Positions 9,841 through 19,165 of a stretch of 64,000 bases of DNA are shown here, piece by piece. Positions within the stretch are counted from its first letter, which is position 1. Each line of letters opens with the position of its first letter. The position numbers and the translations under genes are program-made. The stretch is from Alphaproteobacteria bacterium (lineage in GTDB: Bacteria; Pseudomonadota; Alphaproteobacteria; Micropepsales; Micropepsaceae), in contig JAFKEU010000005.1 of NCBI GenBank assembly GCA_017308475.1, positions 186,001 through 250,000 of the forward strand. The letters run 5' to 3'. The notes under the pieces are model-generated. The model did not search any database and was not told the origin of the DNA. It worked only from the letters and a program-made list of their open reading frames with translations.

Positions 9841-10617
9841 ATGTTCGAATTCCTGCATCTTCCATTTATCGCCTCCGGTTTCGCCGTGGGCTTCATCGTC
9901 GGGCTGACCGGGGTGGGCGGCGGCTCGCTGATGACCCCGGTACTGATCTTCCTGTTCGGGGTCCATCCCGGCACGGCAGTGGGCACCGACCTTCTCTATG
10001 CCAGCGGCACCAAGCTGGCGGGCACGGCCGTTCACAACCTGCACCGCAATGTCGACTGGCCGCTGGTGGGACGCCTGGCGCTGGGCAGCCTGCCCGCCGC
10101 CGGTTTCAGCCTTCTGGCGCTGTGGCATCTGGGGGCCGGGACCGCCAATGCCCTGATCACCCACAGCCTGGGCGTGGCGCTGGCGGCAACCGCCATCGCC
10201 ATCCTGCTGCGCCGCCAGATCCTGCGGCGCTATGGCGGGCGCGCGGCAGGACTGGAGACACGCACCGTCCATGCATTGACCGTTGCCGCGGGCGCGGTGC
10301 TGGGCGCGCTGGTCACCCTGTCATCGGTGGGCGCGGGCGCCTTGGGTGTCACCGCGCTGCTGCTGCTTTATCCGCGCCATGATGTGGCCCGCATCGTCGG
10401 CTCGGACATCGCCCATGCCGTGCCGCTGACCCTGATAGCGGGCGCGGGCCATCTGGCGATGGGCCAGACCGACCTTTCCATGCTGGCCTCGCTGCTACTG
10501 GGTTCGGTGCCCGGCATCATGCTGGCCAGCAGCATCGCCCCGCGCCTGCCCGAGCAGGTGCTGCGCTATGGGCTGGCGGCGGTGCTGCTGCTGGTGTCGC
10601 TCAGACTTCTTGCCTGA
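9841..10617 (+). CDS. TauE/SafE family sulfite exporter-like permease
   Basis: The 258-residue polytopic membrane protein has the duplicated TauE/SafE pattern: GFIVGLTGVGGGSLMTPVLI near the N-terminus and LGALVTLSSVGAGALGVTALLLL in the second half, with about eight hydrophobic segments. The family exports sulfite or organosulfonates or imports related anions; the substrate cannot be told here. It is on the opposite strand between trmB and metK, interrupting an otherwise conserved gene order. Confidence 0.9.
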   Translation: MFEFLHLPFIASGFAVGFIVGLTGVGGGSLMTPVLIFLFGVHPGTAVGTDLLYASGTKLAGTAVHNLHRNVDWPLVGRLALGSLPAAGFSLLALWHLGAGTANALITHSLGVALAATAIAILLRRQILRRYGGRAAGLETRTVHALTVAAGAVLGALVTLSSVGAGALGVTALLLLYPRHDVARIVGSDIAHAVPLTLIAGAGHLAMGQTDLSMLASLLLGSVPGIMLASSIAPRLPEQVLRYGLAAVLLLVSLRLLA

Positions 10618-10645
10618 AGGCTGCCGGCCTGAAGCGCCGACTTGC

Positions 10646-11836
<1,191 letters not shown>

Positions 11837-11901
11837 CGCCTGGTATCCTGTTCTGGCTGTTGGAGACGGGGCCTGTTTACAGGGAATCCGCCGGGGGTCA
11901 A

Positions 11902-11931
11902 AGGGACATATGCAGTTTTTGACATATCCCT
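11902..11931. promoter_or_regulatory. Dyad and direct repeats upstream of metK
   Basis: GACATAT occurs twice in direct orientation (11905-11911 and 11921-11927), 16 bases apart. Together with flanking AGGGA/TCCCT this also forms an imperfect inverted repeat spanning 30 bases. It lies about 70 bases upstream of the metK ATG in the metK-hisB divergent region. I infer an operator for a methionine/SAM-responsive regulator. No known SAM riboswitch fold was recognised here. Confidence 0.45.
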
Positions 11932-11967
11932 CTTTGTCGCAGGGGGTTAACCCGGGAATCCGGCCTG

Positions 11968-11997
11968 TTAACCCTTGGGTGCGGGGCTTGCTATAAG
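11968..11997 (+). promoter_or_regulatory. Candidate hisB promoter
   Basis: TTAACC (11968-11973) and TATAAG (11992-11997) are spaced by 18 bases and end 30 bases before the hisB ATG. GTTAAC occurs at 11946-11951 and 11967-11972, exactly 21 bases apart (two helical turns), the second overlapping the -35 box. That spacing suggests a dimeric regulator bound across the promoter. Confidence 0.45.
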
Positions 11998-12027
11998 AGG
12001 GGAACCCGATTTTCAGCCGAAAGCACC

Positions 12028-12615
12028 ATGCGCACCGCCACCGTTGAGAGAAAGACCCGCGAGACCGAGATCGCCGTCAGCCTGGACCTGGACGGCACGG
12101 GCGAGGCCGACATCGATACCGGCATCGGCTTTCTGGACCACATGCTGGAAAGCTTCGCGCGCCATTCCATGATCGACCTGAAGGTGCGCGCCACCGGCGA
12201 CCTGCATGTCGACTTCCACCACACGACGGAAGATACCGCCATCGTCATCGGCACGGCGGTGAAGAAGGCGCTGGGCGATTTTTCCGGCATCACCCGTTTC
12301 GGCAGCGCGCTGATCCCCATGGACGAGGCGCTGACGCGGGTGGCGATCGACATCTCCAACCGGCCGTACCTGATCTGGAAGGTGAACATACCGAAGCCGA
12401 AATTGGGCGAGATGGACACCGAGCTGTTCAAGGAATGGTTCCAGGCTTTCGCCCAGAATGCCGGCGTGTGCCTGCATATCGAAAATCTTTACGCCGACAA
12501 CAGCCACCACATCGTCGAGACCTGCTTCAAGGGGCTTGCGCGGTCGCTGAGGCAGGCCGTGGCTCCGGACGAACGCCTCGATGGTGCAAGTCCGTCCAGC
12601 AAGGGTTCACTGTAA
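12028..12615 (+). CDS. hisB: Imidazoleglycerol-phosphate dehydratase
   Basis: HisB dehydrates imidazole glycerol phosphate in histidine synthesis. The 195-residue product has the metal-binding motifs [17 protein letters not shown] and [15 protein letters not shown] in the first half and [18 protein letters not shown] in the second. This is the monofunctional form. It is detached from other his genes in this window. Confidence 0.97.
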   Translation: MRTATVERKTRETEIAVSLDLDGTGEADIDTGIGFLDHMLESFARHSMIDLKVRATGDLHVDFHHTTEDTAIVIGTAVKKALGDFSGITRFGSALIPMDEALTRVAIDISNRPYLIWKVNIPKPKLGEMDTELFKEWFQAFAQNAGVCLHIENLYADNSHHIVETCFKGLARSLRQAVAPDERLDGASPSSKGSL

Positions 12616-12630
12616 CTGTGGGCGGGCACA

Positions 12631-13260
12631 ATGACGGGAATTGATCCTGTCAGCAGTCTTAATTCCGTTATCATACTTTGGAAGCGCGGCAGCCTGCTTT
12701 TGTGGGCGCTTGGTTCAGCAGCTTTAGTCTCAGCGATAGCCCTTGTCGCCTATGCACTATTGAGTGCCGACCAAAGCGCTCAAGCGTGGGTTCCTGTGGC
12801 CTTTGTGATCGCAATCGTACTTTTGATTCTTGCAGGATTTAAAACATACCAGGAGAAAACTATCGCAACGATGGTTTTCCATCTCGATGATTCCAGCAGC
12901 TTTTGGCATCATGCGCCTCAACCAGATGGACGCGAGTATACTCAAATCGCGTTACGTGGACGCGTTACCAATGTCACAGCCGTGCCCATCTATCCCACCG
13001 ATGTGCGACTCATACATCCACGAACAAATCGCGTCGTTCAGCGGCTCATTTTTACAGAACACGAAGGTGGCCGAGGGTACGGTAGCGACAACGCCATCGC
13101 CCCCGGCGCTCGCTCGGGATTCAGTGTCCACTTTTTTGCCGAGAGCTTTGTTGGAAACCCGGGAAAACCAATGAAGCTTGTGATCAAGGTTAGTGATCAA
13201 TTAGGTCATTGGCACAAAGTCGCTTGCACGGATTTATGGCGACCAGAAGATCGGAGATGA
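12631..13260 (+). CDS. Unknown two-span membrane protein
   Basis: The 209-residue product has two hydrophobic segments near the N-terminus (LLLWALGSAALVSAIALVAY; WVPVAFVIAIVLLILAGF) followed by a soluble domain of about 140 residues with beta-strand character. I recognise no family. Base composition is visibly more AT-rich than neighbouring genes, suggesting recent acquisition. It starts 15 bases after hisB. Confidence 0.65.
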   Translation: MTGIDPVSSLNSVIILWKRGSLLLWALGSAALVSAIALVAYALLSADQSAQAWVPVAFVIAIVLLILAGFKTYQEKTIATMVFHLDDSSSFWHHAPQPDGREYTQIALRGRVTNVTAVPIYPTDVRLIHPRTNRVVQRLIFTEHEGGRGYGSDNAIAPGARSGFSVHFFAESFVGNPGKPMKLVIKVSDQLGHWHKVACTDLWRPEDRR

Positions 13261-13319
13261 TCAGCTCTCGGACCGCCAGCAATGTTGCTCGCGAGAGCGC
13301 AATTCTCGGTTGACCATCC

Positions 13320-13334
13320 GTTCACCAAATGTTC
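13320..13334 (+). promoter_or_regulatory. LexA (SOS) box
   Basis: GTTC-ACCAAAT-GTTC matches exactly the alphaproteobacterial LexA site GTTC-N7-GTTC. It ends 10 bases before the mmcB ATG, where bound LexA would block initiation. mmcB is an SOS-regulated gene in Caulobacter, so site and gene support each other. Confidence 0.88.
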
Positions 13335-13344
13335 CAATTGGGGC

Positions 13345-13821
13345 ATGATCAGCACTCATACCGCCATCGACGTCGCGCGCGGGGTCAGCCGCCTTCTGCT
13401 GCAGGAAGGCTATTCGCCCATCCTGGAATTCACCCTGCCCAACGGACGGCGGCTGGACGTGGCCGCCATCGGCCCGGGCGGCGAGATGGTCGGGGTGGAA
13501 ATCAAGGTGGCGCTGGCCGATCTGAAGGGCGACGGCAAATGGCCCGAATATCTGGACTATTGCGACCTGTTCTATTTCGCCGTGCCACCGGATTTCCCGG
13601 ACGAGCATGTGCCGCGTGATCCCGGCCTGATCGTGGCCGACCGCTATGGCGGAGCGATCGTGAAGGCGGCGCAGGTGCAGAGCCTGAACGCCAGCCGGCG
13701 CAAGGCGGTGACGGTGAACTTTGCGCGCTGCGCCGCCGAACGGCTGAGCCGCACGCTGGACGAGATCGCGCTTTCTCGAATGCCCAACCTGGTAATTCCC
13801 GATGCCGCTGACGAGAGCTGA
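13345..13821 (+). CDS. mmcB: MmcB-type DNA repair protein
   Basis: MmcB proteins protect Caulobacter from mitomycin C and belong to the SOS regulon. The 158-residue product has a nuclease-like core (ILEFTLPNGRRLDVAAIG, then MVGVEIKVALADLKGDGKW), consistent with the PD-(D/E)xK-like fold ascribed to the family. I choose the ATG at 13345 rather than 13282 because the LexA box would otherwise be inside the gene. It overlaps the next gene by 20 bases. Confidence 0.85.
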   Translation: MISTHTAIDVARGVSRLLLQEGYSPILEFTLPNGRRLDVAAIGPGGEMVGVEIKVALADLKGDGKWPEYLDYCDLFYFAVPPDFPDEHVPRDPGLIVADRYGGAIVKAAQVQSLNASRRKAVTVNFARCAAERLSRTLDEIALSRMPNLVIPDAADES

Positions 13822-14200
13822 AGCTCGCAAGATCATGCTTTCGATACCGGGCACCGACGAGCGGCCCTGGTTCAACGAACCATCGGTCTTCATTCACGAC
13901 CGCTTCCTCAGCAAACTGCACAAGAAGGAGGAGGCCGTCACGCTGCAGGTCGGCTCGATGGAAATGCGCGGCATGATGCTGGAGGCCGAGCCGAAGCTTT
14001 TCTACATCACCGACCATTACCGCAGTTTTCCTTTTGTGCTGGTGCGGCTGGCCGCGCTGGACCGCAAGACGCTGAAGGAATTGCTGGTGGGGCGCGCCGC
14101 GCAGCTTGCGGCCATGAAGCCGATCAAGCGCGCCAAAAAGGCGAAGAAGAAAATACCGCTCGTCAAGAAAGCGGCGGCGAAGAAAACAAAGGGCAGATAG
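13802..14200 (+). CDS. MmcQ/YjbR family DNA-binding protein
   Basis: The 132-residue product has the MmcQ/YjbR fold signature (EARKIMLSIPGTDERPWFNEPSVFIHDRFLSKLH split through the domain, then YRSFPFVLVRLAAL) and a strongly basic Lys/Ala-rich tail. The family has a CyaY-like double-wing fold with DNA-binding features. Overlap with mmcB suggests co-transcription under LexA control. It ends exactly where regA ends on the other strand. Confidence 0.8.
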   Translation: MPLTRAEARKIMLSIPGTDERPWFNEPSVFIHDRFLSKLHKKEEAVTLQVGSMEMRGMMLEAEPKLFYITDHYRSFPFVLVRLAALDRKTLKELLVGRAAQLAAMKPIKRAKKAKKKIPLVKKAAAKKTKGR

Positions 14201-14734
14201 TCAGCGCGGTGAGCGCTTGGCCAGGATTCTTTGCAGCGTCCTGCGGTGCATATTGAGCCGCCGCGCCGTCTCGCTGACATTGTGGCCACACAGCTCGTAG
14301 ACGCGCTGGATATGTTCCCATCGCACGCGGTCGGCCGACATGGGATTTTCCGGCGGCTTGGGCTTGGAGCCGGGCGTGGCCATCAGCGCCGCCAGAATGT
14401 CGTCGGCGTCGGCAGGCTTGGGCAGATAGTCGATGGCGCCATACTTCACGGCGGCCACGGCGGTGGCGATGTTGCCGAACCCGGTCAGCACCACCACACG
14501 GCTGTCGGGGCGGGTGGTGTGCAGGGTTTCCACCACATCCAGGCCGTTGCCGTCATCCAGCTTGAGGTCGACCACGGCATAGGCCGGCGCTGCCTCCCTG
14601 ACCCTGGCCTTGCCGTCGGCGACGGACTCGGCCTGGGTTACGGCAAAGCCGCGCGCTTCCATGGCCCGGGCAAGGCGCTCACGAAGAGGACGATCGTCTT
14701 CGACCAGAAGAAGTGTCTTGTCGTCGGTTGTCAT
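14201..14734 (-). CDS. regA: RegA/PrrA/ActR-type response regulator
   Basis: The 177-residue product has a receiver domain (LLLVEDDRPLRERLARAM; phospho-acceptor Asp in AVVDLKLDDGNGL; VVVLTGFGNIATAV) joined by a Pro-rich linker to a Fis-type helix-turn-helix (NVSETARRLNMHRRTLQRIL), nearly invariant in the RegA family. RegA/PrrA controls redox-responsive genes for respiration and carbon or nitrogen metabolism. It lies 65 bases downstream of its kinase gene on the same strand. Confidence 0.93.
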   Translation of the reverse strand: MTTDDKTLLLVEDDRPLRERLARAMEARGFAVTQAESVADGKARVREAAPAYAVVDLKLDDGNGLDVVETLHTTRPDSRVVVLTGFGNIATAVAAVKYGAIDYLPKPADADDILAALMATPGSKPKPPENPMSADRVRWEHIQRVYELCGHNVSETARRLNMHRRTLQRILAKRSPR

Positions 14735-14799
14735 TTGCGGGGGGCCGTATAGGTCGCTTTTGTCGCGGCGTCAAACGGTCCCAGAGATGGCCGCGCCGT

Positions 14800-16182
14800 T
14801 CAGGCGGCGTCCGAAGGGGCCGGGGGCTGCGGCCCGTCGATGACCCCGCGCGGCCAGCGAATCTGCACCTGGGCGCCGCCGCCCGGGGGATTGACGGCCT
14901 TTACCATGCCGCCGGTCTGTTCCAGCAGCACCTTGGCGATGAAGAAGCCCAGGCCCATGCCTTCATGCTCTGCCAGTGCCTGGGGGTTCATCTCGGTCTC
15001 GCCCGGCGCGCGCTGGCCGGGCCGCGAGGTGATGTAGGGCTCGCCCAGCGCCTCAAAGATTTCCGGCGCAAAACCCGGCCCGTCGTCGGTGACGGCGACG
15101 TACAGATAGGTCGCGTCCCAGCCGGCGCTGATCTCGACCAGCAGGTTGGCGAAGTCGGCGGCATTCTCGATGATGTTGCCAAGCCCGTGCAGCAGTTCGG
15201 GCGCGCGCCACAGTTGGGGAACCGCGCGCTGCGCTTCCCCGGCGGGCGGGGTGATGGTCACGCGGATCTCCAGATCGTCGCCCCGGTGTGGGGCCGCAAT
15301 GTCGTCCAGGAAGGCGCCAAGCGGCAGGCGCGCGGTGGCGCCCAGCATGGTTTCCTCCGGGTTGGCCAGCCGCGCGATGATGGCGCGGCAGCGTTCGGCC
15401 TGGTCGCGCAGAAGGCGCACATCCTCTGCCTCGGACGAATGTTCCGGCAGCGCCCGCTCCAGCTCGCGCGCCACAACCGCGATGGTGCCCAGCGGCGTTC
15501 CCAGCTCATGCGCGGCGGCGGTGGCCAGCGCGCCCAGCGAGGCCAGCCGGTGCTCGCGCGACAAAGCCAGCTGCGTCGCCGCCAGGCCCGCCGACATGCG
15601 CGCCGATTCCGAGGCGATACGCCAGGCATAGACCGACGTGAAACCGATGCCGATCACCAGCGCGGTCCAGATACCGGCCTGATAGAGCTGGGGCAGGTTG
15701 AGCGCCTCGCCGGCGGGCCAGGGCAGCGGGCGATGGACGACGGCGATCAACGACACCGAGGCAAAGGCGATGAAGGCCAGGATCAGTGTGTTGCCCAGGT
15801 TGAGCGTGGCGGCGGCGATCACCACCGGCGCCACGAACATCAGGGCAAAAGGATTGGCGATGCCGCCGGTCAGGTACAGAAGCGCCGCCAGCTGCAGGAC
15901 GTCGAAGGCGAGATAGAATGTGGCCTCGCGGTTGGTAAGGCGATGGGTGGGCGGATAGCGCAACGCCAGAAGGATGTTCAGCGCGGCGCTGACCGCTATG
16001 GCGATACCGCAATAAAGAATGGGCAGCGGATAGCCCAGCGCGAAATAGACCAGGAACAGCGCCACCGACTGGCCAGCGATCGCCAGCCAGCGCAGGTTCG
16101 ACAGGGTACGCAGCCGCACCCGGCCGCCGACCGCGCCATGGGGTGTTCCGCGCGCCAGTTCCCGTGACCTGGGGCCTGCCAA
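14800..16182 (-). CDS. regB: RegB/PrrB-type redox sensor histidine kinase
   Basis: The 460-residue kinase has six hydrophobic segments (about residues 25-180) containing the quinone-binding motif GGIANPF, an H-box AAHELGTPLG, and the redox-active Cys in DQAERCRAII. A HATPase domain with N and G boxes follows (GNIIENAADFAN; DDGPGFAPEIFE; GMGLGFFIA). In the RegB family disulfide formation at this Cys and quinone binding tune activity. It is divergent from senC. Confidence 0.93.
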   Translation of the reverse strand: MAGPRSRELARGTPHGAVGGRVRLRTLSNLRWLAIAGQSVALFLVYFALGYPLPILYCGIAIAVSAALNILLALRYPPTHRLTNREATFYLAFDVLQLAALLYLTGGIANPFALMFVAPVVIAAATLNLGNTLILAFIAFASVSLIAVVHRPLPWPAGEALNLPQLYQAGIWTALVIGIGFTSVYAWRIASESARMSAGLAATQLALSREHRLASLGALATAAAHELGTPLGTIAVVARELERALPEHSSEAEDVRLLRDQAERCRAIIARLANPEETMLGATARLPLGAFLDDIAAPHRGDDLEIRVTITPPAGEAQRAVPQLWRAPELLHGLGNIIENAADFANLLVEISAGWDATYLYVAVTDDGPGFAPEIFEALGEPYITSRPGQRAPGETEMNPQALAEHEGMGLGFFIAKVLLEQTGGMVKAVNPPGGGAQVQIRWPRGVIDGPQPPAPSDAA

Positions 16183-16228
16183 TTGTTCACTTTCCTCTGC
16201 CGTCCAGACCGATTAGAGCAGGTCCGTC

Positions 16229-16843
16229 ATGTTCCGCAACAGGCTCGCCCTTATCCCCTTCCTGCTGATGGTGGCCGTCATCGCCGGGGTCGTGCTGTGG
16301 CGCGAGGCCGACAATGTGCCGGGCGTGGGCCGCGTGGTCACCACCGGCCAGATCGACGTGGGCGGCCCCTTCCGGCTGGTCGACCAGAATGGCAAAAAGG
16401 TCAGCGACGCCGATTTCCGCGGCCGCTACATGCTGATCTATTTCGGCTACAGCTTCTGTCCCGATGTCTGCCCGACCACCCTCAGCGTCATGGCTGATGC
16501 GCTGGGCAAGATGGGCGCCGATGCTGCCAAGGTGGTGCCGGTGTTCATCACTGTCGATCCCGACCGCGACACGTCCAAGGTGCTGAAACAGTATATGGCC
16601 GCCTTCGGCCCGCGCTTTGTCGGACTGACCGGCGATCATGCCGCCATCGGCGAGGTCGAAAAGGAATATCGCGTCTATTCCAGGAAGCGCCCGCTGGACC
16701 CGAAGAATCCCGACGGCAATTACGCCATGGACCATTCCAGCGTGATCTATCTGGTGGGGCCGGACGGCAAGCTGGTGAACTATTACGACGAAGTGATTTC
16801 ACCCAGCGATCTGGCCGCCGATCTCAAGCAGACGACGGCCTGA
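16229..16843 (+). CDS. senC: SCO1/SenC family copper chaperone
   Basis: SenC/PrrC proteins deliver copper to cytochrome oxidase and often sit beside regB-regA. The 204-residue product has an N-terminal membrane anchor (LIPFLLMVAVIAGVVLW), a thioredoxin-like domain with the copper motif CPDVCP near residue 75, and the conserved His in YAMDHSSVIYLV near residue 165. It is divergent from regB with a 46-base gap. Confidence 0.93.
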   Translation: MFRNRLALIPFLLMVAVIAGVVLWREADNVPGVGRVVTTGQIDVGGPFRLVDQNGKKVSDADFRGRYMLIYFGYSFCPDVCPTTLSVMADALGKMGADAAKVVPVFITVDPDRDTSKVLKQYMAAFGPRFVGLTGDHAAIGEVEKEYRVYSRKRPLDPKNPDGNYAMDHSSVIYLVGPDGKLVNYYDEVISPSDLAADLKQTTA

Positions 16844-16873
16844 GCGGCGGTCCACGCCATTCTTCCCATAACC

Positions 16874-16963
16874 GTCATTGCCCGCGCATGCGGGCCATCC
16901 AGAGCAACAAGCACCGGCGCACGCGGCCCTGGATGGCCCGGACAAGCCGGGCCATGACAATCT
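16874..16963. repeat. RPE-like intergenic palindromic repeat
   Basis: GGGCCATCCAG (16893-16903) and CTGGATGGCCC (16929-16939) form 11-bp perfect arms, flanked by further nested matches (GTCATTGCCCGC and GGGCCATGAC). This GCCCGG...CCATCCAG pattern is a familiar dispersed intergenic repeat in alphaproteobacteria. It lies between the convergent senC and folD genes and may serve as a two-way terminator. Confidence 0.65.
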
Positions 16964-16982
16964 TCTTTGATCAGCTGGAATT

Positions 16983-17894
16983 CTAGAAGGCAGGAAGCGG
17001 AAGACGGTTCTGCGCGCAGGCTGCAAGCAGCGTATTCTGCATCAGGCAGATGATGGTCATCGCACCCACGCCGCCCGGCACCGGCGTGATGGCGCCCGCT
17101 ACCTGCTTCGCCCCTTCGTAGTCGACATCGCCGACCAGCCTGGTCTTGCCTGCGCCTACGTCCACGCGGTTGATGCCCACATCGATCACCGTGGCGCCGG
17201 GCTTGATCCAGTCGGCTTTGACCAGTTCCGGCTTGCCGATGGCGGCCACCAGTATGTCGGCCCGCCGCGCCAGCATCGGCAGGTCGCGGCTGCGCGAATG
17301 GGCCATGGTGACGGTGGCGTTGGCCGCCAACAGAAGCTGCGCCGCCGGCTTGCCGAACAGGAGCGAGCGGCCGATCACCAGCGCCTCCATGCCGGCGATG
17401 TCGCCGACATATTCCTTGAGCAACAGCATAACGCCGGCGGGGGTGCATGACTTCAGGATCGCCCGGCCCGACAGCAGAAGCCCCGCATTGGTGGGGGTCA
17501 GCGCATCGACATCCTTGGCGGGATCGAGCACGTCCAGAACCGCATTCTCGTCCAGATGCCTTGGCAGCGGAAGCTGCACCAGGATGCCGTGTACGTCCTT
17601 GTCGCCCGACAGGGCGCGCACGCGGTCCAGCAGGACGTCCTGCGACACGTCGGCGGGCAACTCGACATGCACCGAATGAAAGCCCAGCGCTTCGGCGGTC
17701 TTGCGCTTGTTCCTGACATAGACTTCCGAGGCCGGGTCATTGCCCACCAGAACGGTGGCGAGGCCCGGCACGATGCCATGCTCGGCTTTCAGCGCGGCGG
17801 CGGTGGCGGCGATCTTCTCGCGCAGCCGCGCGGCCGACGCCTTGCCGTCGATGACTTTTGCGCCCGTGGGCGCAGAAGAAGAGGGGCCGGTCAT
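16983..17894 (-). CDS. folD: Methylenetetrahydrofolate dehydrogenase/cyclohydrolase
   Basis: FolD interconverts methylene- and formyl-tetrahydrofolate with NADP. The 303-residue product has VGNDPASEVYVRNKRK (catalytic Tyr/Lys), GILVQLPLPRHLDE, the NADP-site region EALVIGRSLLFGKPAAQLL and the C-terminal signature PVPGGVGAMTI. It overlaps none of its neighbours; yggT ends one base upstream on the same strand. Confidence 0.96.
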   Translation of the reverse strand: MTGPSSSAPTGAKVIDGKASAARLREKIAATAAALKAEHGIVPGLATVLVGNDPASEVYVRNKRKTAEALGFHSVHVELPADVSQDVLLDRVRALSGDKDVHGILVQLPLPRHLDENAVLDVLDPAKDVDALTPTNAGLLLSGRAILKSCTPAGVMLLLKEYVGDIAGMEALVIGRSLLFGKPAAQLLLAANATVTMAHSRSRDLPMLARRADILVAAIGKPELVKADWIKPGATVIDVGINRVDVGAGKTRLVGDVDYEGAKQVAGAITPVPGGVGAMTIICLMQNTLLAACAQNRLPLPAF

Positions 17895-17895
17895 C

Positions 17896-18189
17896 TCAGA
17901 AGCCGAAGCTGAAGGACGCCCATGTGATGGAATATTGCAGGAACCAGATGATCACGAACACCACGATCGGCGACAGGTCCAGCCCGCCGATCGGCGGAAT
18001 GATCCGGCGGATGGGGCGGAACACCGGCTCGGTCAGCGCCATCAGGATGCGCAGCAGCGTGCGCACGAAATTGTTGTGCACGTTGATGACGTTGAACGCG
18101 GTCAGCCAACTGACGATTACGGCGGCGACCACGATCCATTTGTAGATTTCCAGGATCTGGATCAGGAGGGCGGCAATGGGGTTCAGCAT
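17896..18189 (-). CDS. YggT family membrane protein
   Basis: The 97-residue product (MLNPIAALLIQILEIYKWIV) has two YggT-type hydrophobic segments with the conserved RPIRRIIPPIGGLDLSPIVV between them. The family is linked to osmotic tolerance and cell-division-associated membrane functions; its molecular role is unclear. I choose the ATG at 18189 over longer in-frame starts because those would overlap the tRNA gene. Confidence 0.85.
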   Translation of the reverse strand: MLNPIAALLIQILEIYKWIVVAAVIVSWLTAFNVINVHNNFVRTLLRILMALTEPVFRPIRRIIPPIGGLDLSPIVVFVIIWFLQYSITWASFSFGF

Positions 18190-18294
18190 GGACCCCTTGT
18201 ACCTGCCGGAACCCGGCGCGAAAAGCCTTTCCGGGGGCGTGTCCGGGGATTTTCGGTTCGGCATCTTTTCGATTGTGCGTGCAGATCGAAAAGA

Positions 18295-18370
18295 TGGTGG
18301 AGCTGAGCGGAATCGAACCGCTGGCCTCCTCATTGCGAACGAGGCGCTCTCCCAACTGAGCTACAGCCCC
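18295..18370 (-). tRNA. tRNA-Ala(CGC)
   Basis: The minus strand folds into a complete cloverleaf: acceptor GGGGCTG/CAGCTCC, D-arm GCTC...GAGC, anticodon loop TTCGCAA (anticodon CGC, reading GCG), T-arm AGCGG-TTCGATT-CCGCT, and an encoded CCA (18295-18297). The anticodon stem closes with a G-T pair. A TCTTTT run follows on the 3' side. Confidence 0.93.
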
Positions 18371-18533
18371 GAACCGGTCCCGGCCAAAGCCGGGGGAGCG
18401 CGGGTTTTAGGGATGGGGGCAAGGCCCGTCAAGGACCGTCGATAACCCCATCCCGGAACCTACTTGCAATGGATCTGGTCATTTCCGGCTCCCGTTAAAA
18501 ATCGGTTTACCAGTCCGGGGCTTATCTTGTGCC

Positions 18534-18977
18534 ATGCGCCACATCGCCCAGCGCCTGGTCTTTGTCGTGGCGGCCCTGGCCCCTTGCTGGCCCGCGGCCG
18601 TCCCCGCGCGCGCGGAGGATGCGCCCAAGGCCAAGAAGGCGCCAGAGCACAAGATCACCCAGTCCAAGAGCTACAGCTCGGTTGACCCCATCTACACCAC
18701 GATTGTGGCAGACAACCGCGCGGCGGGCATGCTGATGGTGGGCGTCGGGCTGGATGTGCCCGACGACAAGCTGCACGCGGAGGTCGACCGCTCCATGCCG
18801 GTGCTGCGCGATGCCTATGTCCGCAACCTGATGGCCTTTACCGCCAATGCGGTGCGCACTGACGAACAGCCAGACGTTGCCATGATCGCCGACCGCCTGC
18901 AGGCGGTGACCGACCGCGCCCTGAAGCGCAAGGGCGCCAGGGTGCTGCTGGCGCAGGTGGCGATACAGGTTAAGTGA
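18534..18977 (+). CDS. Secreted FliL-like protein, unknown
   Basis: The 147-residue product has a signal peptide (LVFVVAALAPCWPAAVPARA) and a mature domain resembling the FliL C-terminus in pattern (DRSMPVLRDAYVRNLMAFTA, then ADRLQAVTDRALKRKGARVL ending VAIQ). No flagellar genes are nearby, so a flagellar role is not implied. Codon usage and the clear signal peptide support a real gene. Confidence 0.7.
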   Translation: MRHIAQRLVFVVAALAPCWPAAVPARAEDAPKAKKAPEHKITQSKSYSSVDPIYTTIVADNRAAGMLMVGVGLDVPDDKLHAEVDRSMPVLRDAYVRNLMAFTANAVRTDEQPDVAMIADRLQAVTDRALKRKGARVLLAQVAIQVK

Positions 18978-19008
18978 ACCCCCTCCGGCCTTCGCTTCCT
19001 GTCGTCAT

Positions 19009-19086
19009 GCGCGGCGCCTGCGCCGCGCCTTCCTAAGTTGCTTCGGCCACCTCCCCCTTCCATGCGCTTCGCGCAGAAAGGGGAGG
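19009..19086. repeat. Two intergenic inverted repeats
   Basis: GCGCGGCGC/GCGCCGCGC (19009-19028) has 9-bp perfect arms and a 2-base centre. CCTCCCC (19050-19056) and GGGGAGG (19080-19086) form a second stem around a 23-base loop. They fill most of the gap between the secreted protein and the CHASE2 gene; the first is a likely transcription stop. Confidence 0.5.
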
Positions 19087-19165
19087 AAGCCGGTATGCAT
19101 TGAGAGGCCCTGCTGGCCCCTGTCCGTCAACCATACTAGGCTTGCGGGAATCAGTGAGCGGCGTC

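Noticed and set aside
11946-11972. CtrA site between metK and hisB
   Set aside because: TTAA half-sites are separated by 17 bases, not the 7 of the TTAA-N7-TTAAC consensus.
11837-12027. SAM riboswitch in the metK leader
   Set aside because: I could not fit SAM-I, SAM-II or SAH folds by eye; the visible repeats look like protein operators.
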